Program-made: the position numbers and the translations under genes
Notes under the pieces: model-generated
Told to the model about the DNA's origin: nothing
Database searches by the model: none
Seen by the model: only the letters and a program-made list of their open reading frames with translations
Shown: piece after piece, positions 6,797 to 13,277 of the stretch
Position numbering within the stretch: position 1 is the stretch's first letter
Layout of the letters: every line of letters starts with the position of its first letter
NCBI GenBank assembly: GCA_002345205.1
Contig: DDVI01000064.1
Location: 1 to 13,277, forward strand
Length of the DNA stretch: 13,277 nucleotides
Direction: 5' to 3'
Origin: Bdellovibrionaceae bacterium UBA2316
GTDB lineage: Bacteria > Bdellovibrionota > Bdellovibrionia > Bdellovibrionales > Bdellovibrionaceae

Positions 6797-7032
6797 CATT
6801 GAAAAGATTACCCCAATCTGGGATTCAAAATCGTTTTTAGTACGGGCTACCCTAACACAGAAATTCGCTAAAGCCTTCTAAAAACTGGGAAATTGTCAAT
6901 TAAGTGGCAGGAAAAGGAGTTGTTTAAAATACAAACATGCCGTTTTATTTTTTAGAGTCCGGTTTGGCTCAATTCCTAAGCAATTTCCACAACTAAAACC
7001 TAACATCGGTATCAAATTGTCCTCTTGTCTGT
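6797..7032. other. AT-rich intergenic region upstream of the sigma-54 promoter
   Basis: The whole non-coding gap runs from 6712 to 7082. After the carD promoter region it holds no convincing gene. A near-perfect palindrome, AATTG-T-CAATT (6891-6901), lies about 135 bases upstream of the sigma-54 element, a normal distance for an enhancer-binding protein site. A 19-codon ORF at 6937 has its nearest SD-like sequence 17 bases away and is not credible. Confidence 0.3.
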
Positions 7033-7048
7033 TGGCACAACCTCTGCT
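7033..7048 (+). promoter_or_regulatory. Sigma-54 (-24/-12) promoter of the 702-residue exported protein gene
   Basis: TGGCAC (7033-7038), a five-base spacer AACCT and CTGCT (7044-7048) match the RpoN consensus TGGCAC-N5-TTGCW with one mismatch. The invariant GG (7034-7035) and GC (7046-7047) are separated by exactly 10 bases. The predicted start of transcription is about 7059, giving a 24-base leader that contains AAAGGAG and then the ATG at 7083. This geometry supports a functional promoter needing RpoN and an activator ATPase. Confidence 0.72.
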
Positions 7049-7070
7049 TTATGTATCCGCATCCACAAAA

Positions 7071-7077
7071 AAAGGAG
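7071..7077 (+). promoter_or_regulatory. Ribosome binding site that sets the start at 7083
   Basis: AAAGGAG lies five bases before ATG 7083. It decides between this start and an upstream in-frame TTG at 7017, which lies upstream of the sigma-54 promoter and cannot be on its transcript. Confidence 0.8.
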
Positions 7078-7082
7078 CCAAA

Positions 7083-9191
7083 ATGGGGAAAAAATTTGGA
7101 GCAATGAGCGTTATGCTTATTCTTTCATCAGCGGTCTATGCGGGGAACTTAAGCGTAAAGGTTGAAAACCAAATCGTGAAAGCGAAAGTTTGCAACTTAC
7201 CGACAGGGGTTAAAGAAGTTTACTTCCAAGTTGGACAAAAGGGTTACGCTAAAAACGGAATCGAACAACGCGAAAATGCATTTGAATCAAATTGCGCCGT
7301 TAAGTCTTATAACAACGTATCGAATGACCTTTTCTTAAAAGGCGGCGAAGTCGTAGCGTCGTACACTAAAGACGGCAAAAAAGTTGTGATGAATGCTGAC
7401 ATTCCAGCAAAACAACCTCTAGAACCTCAACCCCAGCCGACGCCACCCGTGGTAACTCCACGCCCAGGAACGCCACCCGTTGTGACCCCTCGCCCGGGAA
7501 CACCTCCATTAGAACCGCAACCACCCGTTTTAAAAACAACGCCAGATGATAAAGTTCGCACATATGGTGAACAGGCGGCGAATTTTATGGCTAACCGAGT
7601 AGTAGACACTTACGGTCAAGTGGAAAACTATCGTTTCCATTTCTACCAAGGTTTCAGAAAACAGGCGAACCTGTACGCTAACTTAGGGATCGCGGTTGAA
7701 AACCTACCCGAATACCATGGCGGCTACCAAGGTGGTTTATCTCAAGGTGGTAATGATGGCTACCAAAGCGGACGAAACGAAGGCAGCCGTGTGGGTTCAG
7801 CGATGGGCCAAGCGCAGGCTCGTGCCCGTTTCCAAAACTCGGTCGGTAATGCGCCCACACTGAACGTAACTCCGGGCGTTCAGCCAACCGGTGATGATTT
7901 CCAAGGTATGAACTCACCTATCGGTCAACCTGATTTCGCGTCTCAGTTATCTGTTTATAACAACGATTTCGTTTTAGAAGCTCGCCGTGGCATCAGTATG
8001 GATTTATCAGATGATATTATCTCGGACATCTATGGTAACTACTGGAACTTAAGTGATTACTACGGTTGGACAGATTACAAATACGACACTCTATTTTCTA
8101 GCTGGAAAGCAGACAATGCTTTCACATTGTTCTTAAACAAAAAATTAGTTCGTGAAAACTCTGATCCAGGTAAAATCCAGGCCAATAACCAAATGGTAGC
8201 TAAATACCGCGAAATCACGAATTCGAATGAATTTTCGGATGCGGATGAATCTCGCCAACAGTTCAAATACGAATTCGTTTCTCAGTATAACTCGGTTATC
8301 GGTAGAAAATGGAATAGCGAAGTGTATGGTCGACCAAACTATGCAGCACACGCTCGCGGTGAATACTACTTCGTTCAAGCTTTAAAAGCCTATGCTCAGA
8401 AATTAGGGCATGCTCGGGGTTACGCCGTTAGTTTTTCAGATGCGAGCCGCAAAGGTTACCAACAAACAATAGGTGCGGCTTACCAAAGCTCATTTGATCA
8501 AACGGTGGCTTACTATACAAACAACCCAGTGATTGAAAATGTACGTGTACAGGTTCAAAACCAAGCGGGTTCAACTACAGTATCTGTCTTAGACAGCATT
8601 TATCCAAATGTTCTTGAGGCGACTAACTTGGGTAAAGCCGCGGGCATCGTTCAGGTCACTCTATCAGGTGCAGGCACGGCGGCTCTTCCGGTTGGTTCTA
8701 CAACAGGAATGGACGTTCCGGGTTTAACTCGTGTTACGACTGCTAAATTGTTAAATACGCCGGCGCAAATTGCTCAGACAGCGCAACCGAACAAACCTTT
8801 AACTGTGACAATCACGATTAAAGCTGGTGGCCAAGTCTACACTCAAACTCAACAAGTTATCGTTTCATGGAATCAAACTGTGAAACAAACTGCAGTTGAA
8901 GCGAATGCGTCTCGTGAAGCTGTATTGGCTCAATACTTAGCCGCTCAACTAGCTAAAGAGTGGAAAGACAATGGTTTGTTTGACGGTAACGTATTTGAAA
9001 AGAAACCTCTAGAGACTCTAGCTGGTCAGTACGTTCAATTAGTCCAAACATTGCCGGCAGCGGAACAAGCTAAACTTAAAAAATATAACTCAGCTTTAAC
9101 GGCGGGTTACGGTAAAAAGCCTTTCTTAATCAACGGCAAATGGAAATCCGTAGAAGCGTTGTTCAAGAAAATTGGCTACAAAATGCCATAA
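7083..9191 (+). CDS. Large exported protein with proline-rich linker and glycine-zipper helices, unknown family
   Basis: I do not recognise this 702-residue protein. The signal peptide MGKKFGAMSVMLILSSAVYA is cut before GNLSV. Residues 21-108 look like a small beta domain with two cysteines (C37, C71) that could form a disulfide. Residues 112-148 form a proline-rich linker with a 10-residue unit (PPVVTPRPGT) repeated exactly twice and PLEPQP on both sides. Residues 214-242 carry eight glycines at exact four-residue spacing. A second stretch (442-470) again has small residues at every fourth position. Between them is a Tyr/Trp-rich segment (about 310-345). Residues 480-600 look beta-rich and the C-terminus (605-702) helical. 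There are no transmembrane anchors after the signal. It is a monocistronic gene with a sigma-54 promoter and a strong terminator. A surface, periplasmic or secreted structural role is inferred. Confidence 0.8.
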   Translation: MGKKFGAMSVMLILSSAVYAGNLSVKVENQIVKAKVCNLPTGVKEVYFQVGQKGYAKNGIEQRENAFESNCAVKSYNNVSNDLFLKGGEVVASYTKDGKKVVMNADIPAKQPLEPQPQPTPPVVTPRPGTPPVVTPRPGTPPLEPQPPVLKTTPDDKVRTYGEQAANFMANRVVDTYGQVENYRFHFYQGFRKQANLYANLGIAVENLPEYHGGYQGGLSQGGNDGYQSGRNEGSRVGSAMGQAQARARFQNSVGNAPTLNVTPGVQPTGDDFQGMNSPIGQPDFASQLSVYNNDFVLEARRGISMDLSDDIISDIYGNYWNLSDYYGWTDYKYDTLFSSWKADNAFTLFLNKKLVRENSDPGKIQANNQMVAKYREITNSNEFSDADESRQQFKYEFVSQYNSVIGRKWNSEVYGRPNYAAHARGEYYFVQALKAYAQKLGHARGYAVSFSDASRKGYQQTIGAAYQSSFDQTVAYYTNNPVIENVRVQVQNQAGSTTVSVLDSIYPNVLEATNLGKAAGIVQVTLSGAGTAALPVGSTTGMDVPGLTRVTTAKLLNTPAQIAQTAQPNKPLTVTITIKAGGQVYTQTQQVIVSWNQTVKQTAVEANASREAVLAQYLAAQLAKEWKDNGLFDGNVFEKKPLETLAGQYVQLVQTLPAAEQAKLKKYNSALTAGYGKKPFLINGKWKSVEALFKKIGYKMP
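7441..7500 (+). repeat. Two tandem 30-bp units encoding PPVVTPRPGT
   Basis: 7441-7470 and 7471-7500 are in-frame 30-bp copies that differ at five bases. All five differences are silent, so both encode the same ten residues. The divergence shows the duplication is not recent and that the peptide has been conserved. Confidence 0.85.
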
Positions 9192-9227
9192 CTTGAAAAC
9201 TAACTGATATTACGTAAATACTCATAC

Positions 9228-9257
9228 AAAGCGCCGGCACACCCGGCGCTTTTTTTT
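9228..9257 (+). terminator. Strong Rho-independent terminator
   Basis: GCGCCGG (9231-9237) pairs perfectly with CCGGCGC (9243-9249) around a five-base loop. A/T pairs extend the stem to ten, and eight T (9250-9257) follow. It closes the 702-residue protein gene and isolates it from the exbB operon. Confidence 0.93.
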
Positions 9258-9347
9258 CGTTTACAAAGTAAATCTAAGGTGCCAAGCGGCGACATTAAAA
9301 AAATCTTAACACTGATCAAGTTTTGCTTAATCATAAATGCATTCACA

Positions 9348-9355
9348 AAAGGAAG
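9348..9355 (+). promoter_or_regulatory. Ribosome binding site supporting the GTG start of exbB
   Basis: AAAGGAAG lies five bases before GTG 9361. The ATG at 9337 has no purine-rich site in front, so the GTG is the better start. I found no convincing promoter between 9258 and 9347. Confidence 0.6.
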
Positions 9356-9360
9356 TTCAC

Positions 9361-9984
9361 GTGGACGCAATTATCTTGATTACGGATGTAGTGGAAAAAT
9401 TAATCCTATTAGTTATGTTTCTTCTATCTATTTGGTCGATTAGTATCATGATTGATCGTAAGAAAAATTTGAATACCCTGATCTCAGCAGATGATTTTGC
9501 AAAGATTAAATCTATTTTGATTGATGGTACTCATGGATTGAATCCATCTAAATTAGACGCTTTAAAAAAATACATCAGCGGACACAACAGCTACCTAGCA
9601 CAGGCTTTTCAAAATATTTTAGCAACATCGGCCCAGCCGGAAGCTATCGATCGCGTGGTTTTAGCTTACACACGTGAAGAACGATTGAAATTAGAAAAAG
9701 GTCTATCCGTATTAGCGACACTTGGCTCAAATGCCCCGTTCATTGGTTTATTCGGAACCGTACTTGGCATTATTCGCGCGTTTGCTTATTTGGGATCACA
9801 ATCAGGATCGTCTGCCGTTATGAGCGGTGTATCACAAGCCTTGTATGCAACCGCATTAGGTTTGTTTGTCGCGATTCCCGCGATTATCGCGTTTAACGTA
9901 TTCACTCAAAACGTGAAAAAATTAAATTCACAATTAGATACACTTAAAGATTTATACGTCGCTCAAATTCTGGGTGGTATATAA
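9361..9984 (+). CDS. exbB: ExbB/TolQ/MotA-family proton channel subunit
   Basis: The inner-membrane subunit that, with ExbD, turns proton-motive force into movement of TonB. It is 207 residues from the GTG at 9361. One transmembrane helix lies near the N-terminus (about 6-29) before the cytoplasmic domain (30-115). The conserved core LGSNAPFIGLFGTVLGI begins TM2 (about 119-142), and ATALGLFVAIPAIIAFN marks TM3 (about 158-184). The threonines of the GLFGTV and ATALG motifs line the channel in this family. TolQ is the main alternative, but the following exbD, tonB and receptor genes favour ExbB. exbD begins two bases after the stop. The ATG at 9337 would add eight residues without a ribosome site. 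Confidence 0.92.
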   Translation: MDAIILITDVVEKLILLVMFLLSIWSISIMIDRKKNLNTLISADDFAKIKSILIDGTHGLNPSKLDALKKYISGHNSYLAQAFQNILATSAQPEAIDRVVLAYTREERLKLEKGLSVLATLGSNAPFIGLFGTVLGIIRAFAYLGSQSGSSAVMSGVSQALYATALGLFVAIPAIIAFNVFTQNVKKLNSQLDTLKDLYVAQILGGI

Positions 9985-9986
9985 AT

Positions 9987-10412
9987 ATGGCTGGAGCAGT
10001 CCCTGATAGCAGTAGTGAAGATTCTGGTATCATATCATCGATCAACATTACTCCATTCGTAGACGTCGTACTGGTTCTGCTAGTCATCTTTATGGTAACA
10101 GCACCAATGCTGGTAAAAGATATTCTAGAAATCAAATTACCAAAGACATTATCAGGCGATGGCAAAATGCTACAAACGTTGGGTGTCGCAGTAAACAAAG
10201 ATGGCAACATTCTTTTGAACGGCCAAATCACTGATGAAGACGGCTTACGTGAAGCCGCTAAAGAAGCCCTTGGTAAAGATCCAAACTCACAAGCGATCAT
10301 AAGTGCCGACGTAGAAGCCGCATATGGCAAAGTCGTTCGCGTAATTGATATCCTAAAAACAAACGGTGTTGAACGTTTCGCAGTTCAAATTGAAAAAGAG
10401 GAAAAGAAATAG
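9987..10412 (+). CDS. exbD: ExbD/TolR-family biopolymer transport protein
   Basis: The partner of ExbB: a single-span inner-membrane protein with a periplasmic domain, 141 residues, as is usual. The signature INITPFVDVVLVLLVIFMVT (19-38) is one transmembrane helix, and D26 is the proton-carrying aspartate (D25 in E. coli ExbD). The periplasmic domain (about 45-138) has the usual pattern, with ADVEAAYGKVVRVIDILK near its end. It lies two bases after exbB, with GGTGG upstream as ribosome site, and its TAG stop shares one base with the GTG start of tonB, so translation is probably coupled. Confidence 0.95.
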   Translation: MAGAVPDSSSEDSGIISSINITPFVDVVLVLLVIFMVTAPMLVKDILEIKLPKTLSGDGKMLQTLGVAVNKDGNILLNGQITDEDGLREAAKEALGKDPNSQAIISADVEAAYGKVVRVIDILKTNGVERFAVQIEKEEKK

Positions 10413-11062
10413 TGAACTTTAACTGGCGTCATCCTTTAACTCAATCGACGCTAATCCACTTGGTATTAGTCTTGGGCGCTACTTTCCTATTCTACAAACC
10501 TAAAACTGAAAAAAAGATCGTTAAATTTGAAGTGTACGAAAATATTAAGGTCGTTCCTAAAACCCTGAATTTAGAACCACCGAAAACAGATCCGCTTAAA
10601 CCTGTACCCCCACCGCCAGACACAAAAAAAGTTTTTGGTGTGAGTCGCAAAGCTTTAACTACAACTTCTACCGATGCCTCAACAGCAGAAGTTAAATCAG
10701 GGAATACGGTCGCTAAAGAAATGGACGATCTAAAGCTAGACCCCAATGATGCGGACTCATTACCCATTCCTTCGGATGAGTTTTTAGTTACCTCGATGCC
10801 CGTATTAGTTTCTGAAGTTCGCATTCCCTATCCCGAAGAAGCAAAGAAAGCTGGGATTGAAGGTCCGGTAGTAATGGACCTTTTAATTGATGACCAAGGT
10901 AAGGTTCGACAAGTGACTTTGATCAAAGGCCCTGGATTTGGACTTAATGATGCGGCCTTGGCTGCGATCAAGAACTTCCAGTTTCGTCCGGCACGGATCA
11001 AGGAACAATCGGTCGCTGTTAAAATTAGATACACATACAGATTCGTTTTAGAAAATAGATAG
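10412..11062 (+). CDS. tonB: TonB energy-transducing protein
   Basis: Links the ExbB-ExbD motor to outer-membrane receptors across the periplasm. It has 216 residues from a GTG start that overlaps the exbD stop by one base, with GAGG nearby. The transmembrane helix (about 11-28) carries S12-x3-H16, the SxxxH motif shared with E. coli TonB (S16, H20). A short proline-rich stretch (55-70) is followed by an acidic, Thr-rich linker. The C-terminal domain (about 131-216) has PYPEEAKKAGIEG, the usual YP-x-x-A-x-x-x-x-x-x-G element, and ends in a strand rich in Tyr and Arg. The proline spacer is shorter than in E. coli. The receptor gene starts nine bases after the stop. Confidence 0.95.
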   Translation: MNFNWRHPLTQSTLIHLVLVLGATFLFYKPKTEKKIVKFEVYENIKVVPKTLNLEPPKTDPLKPVPPPPDTKKVFGVSRKALTTTSTDASTAEVKSGNTVAKEMDDLKLDPNDADSLPIPSDEFLVTSMPVLVSEVRIPYPEEAKKAGIEGPVVMDLLIDDQGKVRQVTLIKGPGFGLNDAALAAIKNFQFRPARIKEQSVAVKIRYTYRFVLENR

Positions 11063-11071
11063 AGGTTAAAT

Positions 11072-13277
11072 ATGAAACTAGCGCTTAGCTGTTTACTCTG
11101 CAGTATGGTGGCCTATTCGCAAGCTACCGAAACCACCGTCACGTCCAACGAAGCAGCACCCATCGCTTCGAAACCAGTGACAGGAACATTAACATTCAAA
11201 GGACGCGTTCTTGAAAAAGGGACGCAGCTTCCGATGAAAGACATCAATGTTTTTCTTTTGCCGCAAAAGCTAAAAGTACAAACGGATATAAATGGGGATT
11301 TTCTGTTTGAAAACTTAGATCCGGGAAGGTACCAGCTGATCATCAATTTATCTGGGTACAAAAAACTAGAAAAAGATATTGCTCTGGATGCCGAAACAAA
11401 AAAACTAAAACACTACATCGAAAAAGAAACCTACTTAGGTTTTGAAACAACCGTTGTAGGGCAAAAACAAAAACGTGATCAAACGCAAAAGACGTTAACG
11501 CAAGAGCAATTTTTAGGAATGCCAGGTAGTGGTGGCGACCCCGTAAAAGCCGTACAAAATTTGCCTGGGGTAAATCGAGTTCAAGGTTTTAGTTCGCAAG
11601 TCGTCGTTCAGGGTGGTGAACCGAAAGATACAAGCTATCATATTGATGGCCATGAAATTCCTATTGTGTTTCACTTTGGTGGCTTAACATCGGTCGTAAT
11701 GCCTGAAGCACTAGAGCAAGTGGATTACTTATCTGCTGGGTACGGGGTGGATTATTCGCGCGCGACCGGAGGAATTATTGGTCTAATGACACGCAAACCG
11801 GAACCGGGGGAACGCAAAAAGAAGTCGTTCTTCTTTGCTGACAATCTAAAACTGGGTGGGCTATACGAAGGACAAATTGACGAAAAAAGCGATTTTTTAA
11901 TCAGTGCCCGCGCTAGTTATATTGGCATATTTTTAGGAGCCGTGGCTAAAGGTCGTGAGGATTTTAATTTAACGGTTGCACCTGAATTTTACGACATCAC
12001 AGGTATCTACAATCGAAAGCTAGACGAGAAGCAAAATTTAAAAATCATCACACTGGCATCGCGAGACACATTGGCCTTTGTTTTAAAAGAACCACTAAAA
12101 ACAGATCCAGCCTTTCGCGGCAATTTTTATAATGAAACTCAGTTCTATCGATTCGTTCCCCAATGGACATATAAAGTCGATGACGAAACTCAGTACAAAG
12201 TATCAACCGGAATCGGACAAAATCAAATCGTCGTTGACTTGGGAGAACAGTATTTAAACTTACGCTTTAACGTTCTGACCTTTCGCGCAGAGGGGGAAAA
12301 AGTTTTCTCGCCTACTTGGGTTTCACAACTGGGTGTTGATAACTTGTATGGCGACGGCACTGCCAAAATCAAACTCGTTCAACCCCGCAGTGATGGAGGC
12401 GTGAGCAATCCATTCTCTGCAAGCGAGGTAAAAGAGCGTAACACTCTTAATCGGTTCGTCAATACCGGGCTTTATAACCGACACGAATTAAAGCTAAGTG
12501 ATTGGACCCTGGTTCCTGGTTTTCGGGTAGATCGCTACAAATTCACAAACGAAACGTATCTTGTTCCCCGCCTTGCGGTTAGATTTAACTGGAATCCATC
12601 GTTCGTTTTAAAGGCGGCGGCCGGTCGCTACTACCAACCATCGGAAGGTCAAGAACAAGATAAAACATTTGGCAATCCCGATATTCGCGCGCCGCGCGCG
12701 GATCATTTAACATTTGGTTTTGAAAAGGATTTCCGTGGCACATCGGATTCTGGTTTAACATGGCAATCTAGTTACTTTGACAAATGGTTAGACCAAATTG
12801 TCGTGCAATCGTATTCACTAGTTGAACGTGATGGTGTGTTGGTCGATGAAAATTACAACAATTCTGGTCGTGGCCGCGCGTACGGAATTGAAAATCAAAT
12901 CAAGTGGAATGATGCTTTCTGGGATGTGTGGTTAAGCTATACTTGGAGTGAAAGTTTCCGCTGGAGCGATCGTATCGCAAAGTACAAGCATGAATACGAT
13001 CAAACCCATAATTTTAATTTAGTAGCCGCAAAGAAACTTGAAAATAATTGGAAAGTTTCAGGACGGTTCCGCTACGTAACAGGCAACCCCTATACTCCTA
13101 TCGTCGACGGAACGTTTGATGCGGATAATGACGTGTACTTACCTAAGCGTGGTAGTTTTTATTCTGAACGCTATACAGACTTCTATCAAGCGGATCTGCG
13201 TATCGACAAAAAATGGATTTACGATGAAGAAATTTGGACACTTTACTTAGATATTCGGTTCTTCCGACTTTCTTGTG
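11072..13277 (+). CDS. TonB-dependent outer-membrane receptor (3' end outside the window)
   Basis: About 735 codons are visible and no stop is reached. Order: signal peptide MKLALSCLLCSMVAYSQA; a carboxypeptidase-regulatory-like beta-sandwich (about 38-107, GRVLEKGTQLPMKDINVFLL then DINGDFLFENLDPGRY); a TonB-box-like ETTVVG (125-130); the plug (about 130-245) with DPVKAVQNLPGV, HIDGHEIP and the plug-closing SRATGGIIGL; then a barrel with many alternating strands from about 250. The substrate cannot be read. The N-terminal domain plus plug is the arrangement common in large-substrate receptors of Bacteroidetes and delta-type lineages. The ATG at 11072 follows GAGG by seven bases. It sits nine bases after tonB and is the likely dedicated client of this Ton system. 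The last ten visible residues do not resemble the usual LDIQN motif. Confidence 0.93.
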   Translation, partial: MKLALSCLLCSMVAYSQATETTVTSNEAAPIASKPVTGTLTFKGRVLEKGTQLPMKDINVFLLPQKLKVQTDINGDFLFENLDPGRYQLIINLSGYKKLEKDIALDAETKKLKHYIEKETYLGFETTVVGQKQKRDQTQKTLTQEQFLGMPGSGGDPVKAVQNLPGVNRVQGFSSQVVVQGGEPKDTSYHIDGHEIPIVFHFGGLTSVVMPEALEQVDYLSAGYGVDYSRATGGIIGLMTRKPEPGERKKKSFFFADNLKLGGLYEGQIDEKSDFLISARASYIGIFLGAVAKGREDFNLTVAPEFYDITGIYNRKLDEKQNLKIITLASRDTLAFVLKEPLKTDPAFRGNFYNETQFYRFVPQWTYKVDDETQYKVSTGIGQNQIVVDLGEQYLNLRFNVLTFRAEGEKVFSPTWVSQLGVDNLYGDGTAKIKLVQPRSDGGVSNPFSASEVKERNTLNRFVNTGLYNRHELKLSDWTLVPGFRVDRYKFTNETYLVPRLAVRFNWNPSFVLKAAAGRYYQPSEGQEQDKTFGNPDIRAPRADHLTFGFEKDFRGTSDSGLTWQSSYFDKWLDQIVVQSYSLVERDGVLVDENYNNSGRGRAYGIENQIKWNDAFWDVWLSYTWSESFRWSDRIAKYKHEYDQTHNFNLVAAKKLENNWKVSGRFRYVTGNPYTPIVDGTFDADNDVYLPKRGSFYSERYTDFYQADLRIDKKWIYDEEIWTLYLDIRFFRLSC

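Noticed and set aside
6937..6996. 19-codon ORF between carD and the sigma-54 promoter
   Set aside because: The nearest SD-like sequence is 17 bases away and the peptide has no features.
7017..7082. Upstream TTG start extending the 702-residue protein by 22 residues
   Set aside because: The extension overlaps the sigma-54 promoter, hides the signal peptide, and has no ribosome site, whereas ATG 7083 has AAAGGAG.
9306..9333. TTAACA-N16-TAATCA as an exbB promoter
   Set aside because: The -10 matches the consensus poorly, and no alternative spacing gave a better pair.
11113..11361. 82-codon minus-strand ORF inside the receptor gene
   Set aside because: It lies opposite the signal peptide and N-terminal domain of a clear TonB-dependent receptor.
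1..13277. CRISPR arrays, tRNA or rRNA genes, insertion sequences
   Set aside because: I saw no regularly spaced repeats, no cloverleaf with a T-loop signature, and no transposase-like coding or flanking terminal repeats.

Overview
The window looks like chromosome from a Gram-negative, AT-leaning bacterium of the Bdellovibrionota or a neighbouring delta-type lineage. The evidence is a CarD/CdnL-type RNA-polymerase regulator, a sigma-54 type promoter, several secreted or outer-membrane proteins of unknown family, and a complete TonB system. No database search was possible, so the taxonomic placement is inference.

Layout. (1) 1-486 (+): the end of a hybrid sensor kinase. A receiver-domain tail is out of frame with the sequence just before it, and an HPt module follows. 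(2) 603-3570 (-): gltX then cysS, two aminoacyl-tRNA synthetases 20 bp apart, closed by a terminator at about 517-562. (3) 3633-5842 (-): a likely two-gene unit encoding a small outer-membrane beta-barrel protein and a cysteine-containing exported protein that I do not recognise. (4) 5953-6192 (+): a 79-residue protein resembling only lobe IIB of the Hsp70/DnaK ATPase domain. (5) 6211-6711 (-): a CarD/CdnL regulator. (6) 7083-9191 (+): a 702-residue exported protein of unknown family, preceded by a well-formed sigma-54 (-24/-12) promoter and followed by a strong terminator. (7) 9361-13277 (+): exbB-exbD-tonB and a TonB-dependent receptor packed as one operon, with the receptor running off the right edge.

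How it fits together. The synthetases and CarD are housekeeping genes. ExbB, ExbD and TonB form the inner-membrane motor that energises outer-membrane import, and the adjacent receptor is the probable client. The 702-residue protein appears to be a separately controlled, sigma-54-dependent exported product. It has an N-terminal beta domain, a proline-rich linker and two helical stretches with small residues at every fourth position.

Most unusual points: the free-standing Hsp70 lobe IIB gene and its possibly leaderless promoter, the sigma-54-driven glycine-zipper protein, and the frame break in the hybrid kinase. Promoters and alignments were judged by eye.
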